A DNA stretch of 64,000 nucleotides from Pseudomonadota bacterium (GTDB lineage: Bacteria > Pseudomonadota > Gammaproteobacteria > Burkholderiales > Rhodocyclaceae), in NCBI GenBank assembly GCA_018240785.1, contig JAFEFC010000012.1:1-64000 (forward strand). The letters are read 5' to 3'. The notes under the pieces were generated by a model that was given only the letters and a program-made list of their open reading frames with translations, searched no databases and was not told where the DNA came from. A program made the position numbers and the translations under genes. Below are positions 61,723 to 64,000 of this stretch, piece by piece. Numbering within the stretch: the stretch's first letter is position 1; each line of letters starts with the position of its first letter.

Positions 61723-61876
61723 CGCCCCGCGCCCCGCGTACGCGCAACGGCGTTTCACATGGCGGTAACGAAGCTCGTTGGCAGGGCGGGCTGCAGTGGC
61801 TACTCTTCAGTTGGCACTGCCCACGGCGGGAGGCTGGGGATGGTGTCTTTCCTCAATGTGGAACGGAGGGTGTCTC

Positions 61877-62317
61877 ATGGCCATTACCTGGATTCTGGTT
61901 GCCAACGCGAGCCTGGCGAAGCTGTATGCGAACCTCGGCCCCAACAAGGGCCTGCAGCTCGTCAAGGAGCTGATTCACCCGGAAAGCCGGCAAAAGAATT
62001 CCGAACTCGTCAGTGACCGCCCTGGCAGCATGGGGTCGAACGGAACAGGCGGCGGCACGATGCGGCCGCAAACGGAACCGAAGCAGCACGAAGCGAAGGT
62101 GTTTGCCCAGAAGATTGCCCAGGAGCTGTACCAGGGGCGTGCCGCCAATGCGTTCAAGCGCGCCATCGTCGTCGCGCCGCCCTCCTTCATGGGCGTCCTC
62201 AATGGCGTGATCGACGGGCCCACGGCGCAAATGATCAGCGATCGCTTCGAGAAGGACTACACGAAGTCGACCGAAGCGGAGCTGAGCGAGCGACTCGCAA
62301 GCGCGATCTTTCTTTGA
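61877..62317 (+). CDS. Host-attachment-family protein
   Basis: 146 residues: MAITWILVANASLAKLYANL, ELIHPESRQKNSELVSDRPG, HEAKVFAQKIAQELYQGRAA and AIVVAPPSFMGVLNGVID match the 'host attachment protein' family, related in fold to bacterial eRF1-like proteins. The name comes from Agrobacterium plant attachment; the function is not established. GGAGG directly upstream sets the start at 61877. Confidence 0.85.
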   Translation: MAITWILVANASLAKLYANLGPNKGLQLVKELIHPESRQKNSELVSDRPGSMGSNGTGGGTMRPQTEPKQHEAKVFAQKIAQELYQGRAANAFKRAIVVAPPSFMGVLNGVIDGPTAQMISDRFEKDYTKSTEAELSERLASAIFL

Positions 62318-62376
62318 TTTCTCACACGTCTCCCTTCAGGAGACGACGGGGCGGGCGAAAGCCACCCCTGGGAGCC

Positions 62377-62401
62377 GCGGGGCGCTTGGCGCCCCGCTTT
62401 C
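62377..62401. terminator. Terminator after the host-attachment gene
   Basis: A 9-bp GC stem (62377-62385 with 62389-62397), TTG loop, then TTTC. It lies between convergent genes. Confidence 0.65.
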
Positions 62402-62420
62402 ACGTCCGGCCGACCTGCTT

Positions 62421-63011
62421 TCATTTTCCGCTGCCGGCCTGCATGTCGCGGGACAGCGGCCAGCGCCCGATGCACTCGTAGCGCGCCCCTTCGCCGCCGA
62501 GGTGCGAGCGCATCAGGGCGAACTCACCCACCGGCCACGAAACGGGCGGATCGATCTCGCGCGGCGGCGGCTGACGGCCATTGCGCACCAGCGTGACATG
62601 CGCCGCAAACGGCCGCGCCTCGACTTCGAACCCTTGCGCCCGCAAGGCCGCAGCCAGCCCTTCGGCCAGCGCCGCCAATGCCTGCGGCGTCGCCTCCGGC
62701 CCACCCCACACGATGCGCCCGCGCTGCCACGCACCCGCGCGCGAAAGCTGGAGTTGGAAGACCTCACCCTGCAGCGTGGCGGCGAGCTCGCGCAGGGTGT
62801 CCACGCGCTCGGGCGGCTGGTCGCCGAGGAAGGCCAGGGTGAGATGCAGGCTGTCGCGCTGCATCAGGCGACCGCCTGTCTGCGCGTGGATGCGGCGTGC
62901 GCAGGCGTGCAGGGCAGTGGCGACCCGCTCATCCGGCCACAGCGCGAAAAACACCCGCTGCGGACTGGTGCCGGAATCACGCGCGGGCACCGCGCCCGCC
63001 TGCTGCGTCAT
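62421..63011 (-). CDS. thpR: RNA 2',3'-cyclic phosphodiesterase ThpR
   Basis: 196 residues, 2H phosphoesterase. Both HxTx motifs are present: [13 protein letters not shown] and [15 protein letters not shown], with [18 protein letters not shown] at the start. It opens 2',3'-cyclic RNA ends. The start overlaps the ispF stop codon by four bases. Confidence 0.92.
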   Translation of the reverse strand: MTQQAGAVPARDSGTSPQRVFFALWPDERVATALHACARRIHAQTGGRLMQRDSLHLTLAFLGDQPPERVDTLRELAATLQGEVFQLQLSRAGAWQRGRIVWGGPEATPQALAALAEGLAAALRAQGFEVEARPFAAHVTLVRNGRQPPPREIDPPVSWPVGEFALMRSHLGGEGARYECIGRWPLSRDMQAGSGK

Positions 63012-63493
63012 GCGCGCGCCAGCAGGGCGACGACCTGCGCGGCGATGCCTTCGCCACGGCCGGTGAAGCCGAGCTTCTCGGTAGTCTTGCCCTTGATGTT
63101 GACCGCGCCAGGGTCCATGCCGAGATCGGCGGCGATGTTGGCGACCATCGCCGGTGCGTGCGGCAGGATGCGCGGCGCCCTGCAGATCACGGTGGCGTCA
63201 ACGTTCACCACCTGCCAGCCGGCACCGCGCACGCGCGCCCAGGCCTCGCGCAGCAGCACGCGGCTGTCGGCACCGGCGTGCTTCTGGTCAGTGTCGGGAA
63301 ACAGCCGTCCGATGTCGCCCATTCCCGCGGCGCCGAGCAGCGCATCGGTGAGCGCATGCAGCAGCACGTCGGCATCCGAATGGCCGAGCAGGCCACGTTC
63401 ATGAGGAATGGTCACGCCGCCGATGATCAGCGGCCGCCCGGCAACCAGAGCATGCACGTCGAACCCCTGCCCGATACGAAACGGCACGTTCAT
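63008..63493 (-). CDS. ispF: 2-C-methyl-D-erythritol 2,4-cyclodiphosphate synthase
   Basis: 161 residues. [20 protein letters not shown] holds the metal ligands Asp and His; [32 protein letters not shown] and [20 protein letters not shown] are diagnostic. Fifth step of the non-mevalonate isoprenoid pathway. Overlaps the end of ispD by four bases. Confidence 0.97.
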   Translation of the reverse strand: MNVPFRIGQGFDVHALVAGRPLIIGGVTIPHERGLLGHSDADVLLHALTDALLGAAGMGDIGRLFPDTDQKHAGADSRVLLREAWARVRGAGWQVVNVDATVICRAPRILPHAPAMVANIAADLGMDPGAVNIKGKTTEKLGFTGRGEGIAAQVVALLARA

Positions 63494-64000
63494 GCCTCGA
63501 CTCCTTCACGGTTCTGCAGGATCCACTCTGCCAGATGCAGGTCGAGCGGATAAGTCACCTTGAGGTTGGTGGCGTCGCCCAGCACCAGGCGCGGGCGCAA
63601 ACCGGCGGCCTCGATGGCGCTCGCCTCGTCGGTGACTTCGCTGGCGCTTTCCAGTGCGCGGCGCAGCATCACGTAGCGGAACATCTGCGGCGTCTGCGCC
63701 TGCCACAAGCTGTCGCGCGGCACCGTCGCAGCCACTTGTCGATGGGCATCGGCACGCTTGAGCGTGTCGGCCACCGGCACGGCGAGCAGGCCGCCGACTT
63801 CGTCGTGCGCCAGTTCGCGGATCAGCTTGTCGATGTGCCAGGGCGCCAGGCAGGGACGCGCGGCATCGTGCACCAGCACCCAGTCGGACGGCGAGGCCTC
63901 GCCCGCGATTGCCCGCAGGCCACCGAGCACGCTGTCGGCCCGCGTCGCGCCACCGCAGAACAGCGGCACCAGCTTGTCGCCGAGCGCGCGCCAGTCGTGA
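63490..64000 (-). CDS. ispD: 2-C-methyl-D-erythritol 4-phosphate cytidylyltransferase, 5' end outside window
   Basis: Partial: about 170 C-terminal residues, missing the N-terminal nucleotide-binding glycine loop, which lies beyond 64000. [70 protein letters not shown] and [14 protein letters not shown] are IspD motifs. The frame stays open to the window edge. Third step (CTP-dependent) of the isoprenoid pathway, in the usual ispD-ispF order. Confidence 0.94.
   Translation of the reverse strand, partial: HDWRALGDKLVPLFCGGATRADSVLGGLRAIAGEASPSDWVLVHDAARPCLAPWHIDKLIRELAHDEVGGLLAVPVADTLKRADAHRQVAATVPRDSLWQAQTPQMFRYVMLRRALESASEVTDEASAIEAAGLRPRLVLGDATNLKVTYPLDLHLAEWILQNREGVEA

Overview
The window is 64 kb of GC-rich chromosomal DNA from a betaproteobacterium. 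Gene content (Rieske aromatic dioxygenase, cytochrome-linked urate oxidation, Etf/acyl-CoA dehydrogenase, Mla-type lipid transport, Ppx/Ppk, RelA) and protein resemblance point to Rhodocyclales (Thauera/Azoarcus/Aromatoleum type). This is inference from the sequence alone; there is no rRNA or other decisive marker. No rRNA, tRNA, CRISPR array, complete insertion sequence or prophage was seen.

Layout. (1) 0-8.3 kb: a short-chain dehydrogenase, two EamA exporters flanking trmA, an anthranilate dioxygenase pair (antBA, no reductase gene) divergent from an AraC-type regulator, and a universal stress protein. (2) 8.3-17.2 kb: a complete purine-ring cluster. A LysR regulator is divergent from uraH-puuD-uraD-puuE-alc-allA, a class II aldolase, a tautomerase and an NCS2 permease. 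It takes urate through 5-hydroxyisourate, OHCU, allantoin, allantoate and ureidoglycolate to glyoxylate plus urea, with a membrane, cytochrome c-linked urate hydroxylase in place of oxygen-dependent uricase. (3) 17.2-29.6 kb: an accessory tract full of deletion scars. It holds a collapsed ABC transporter, a collapsed Xre/RES toxin-antitoxin pair, a PotD-like binding protein overlapping a membrane GGDEF protein, a glcG remnant reading into an ankyrin gene, and a second, rearranged purine cluster. That second cluster has a truncated puuE, an in-frame NCS1-permease/allantoicase chimera, a second allA, a urea/amide channel, an internally deleted NCS2 permease and a Tsx-like porin.

(4) 29.6-42.6 kb: mostly housekeeping. 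A NYN-LOTUS protein, radA, a LysR regulator divergent from lplT, tsaB-rimI-udg coupled through two TTGA stop/start overlaps, an OmpR/EnvZ-type pair, a truncated globin, and the overlapping set yciB-yciI-bolA-ppiC. (5) 42.6-51.2 kb: fatty-acid or acyl-CoA catabolism. etfB-etfA, a CbiM-like membrane protein and an acyl-CoA dehydrogenase lie opposite a TetR regulator with clear CATAC/GTATG operators, followed by tatD, an enoyl-CoA hydratase and an acyl-CoA synthetase. (6) 51.2-64 kb: ppx followed by an Mla/MCE lipid-transport operon, ppk1 behind a probable Pho box, relA, mtfA, a host-attachment-family protein, thpR, ispF and the 3' part of ispD.

The most interesting points are the decayed second purine cluster with its transporter-enzyme chimera, the PotD-like/GGDEF pair that resembles a polyamine-sensing module, and the concentration of deletion junctions between 17 and 29 kb, which could be genuine reductive evolution or an assembly problem.
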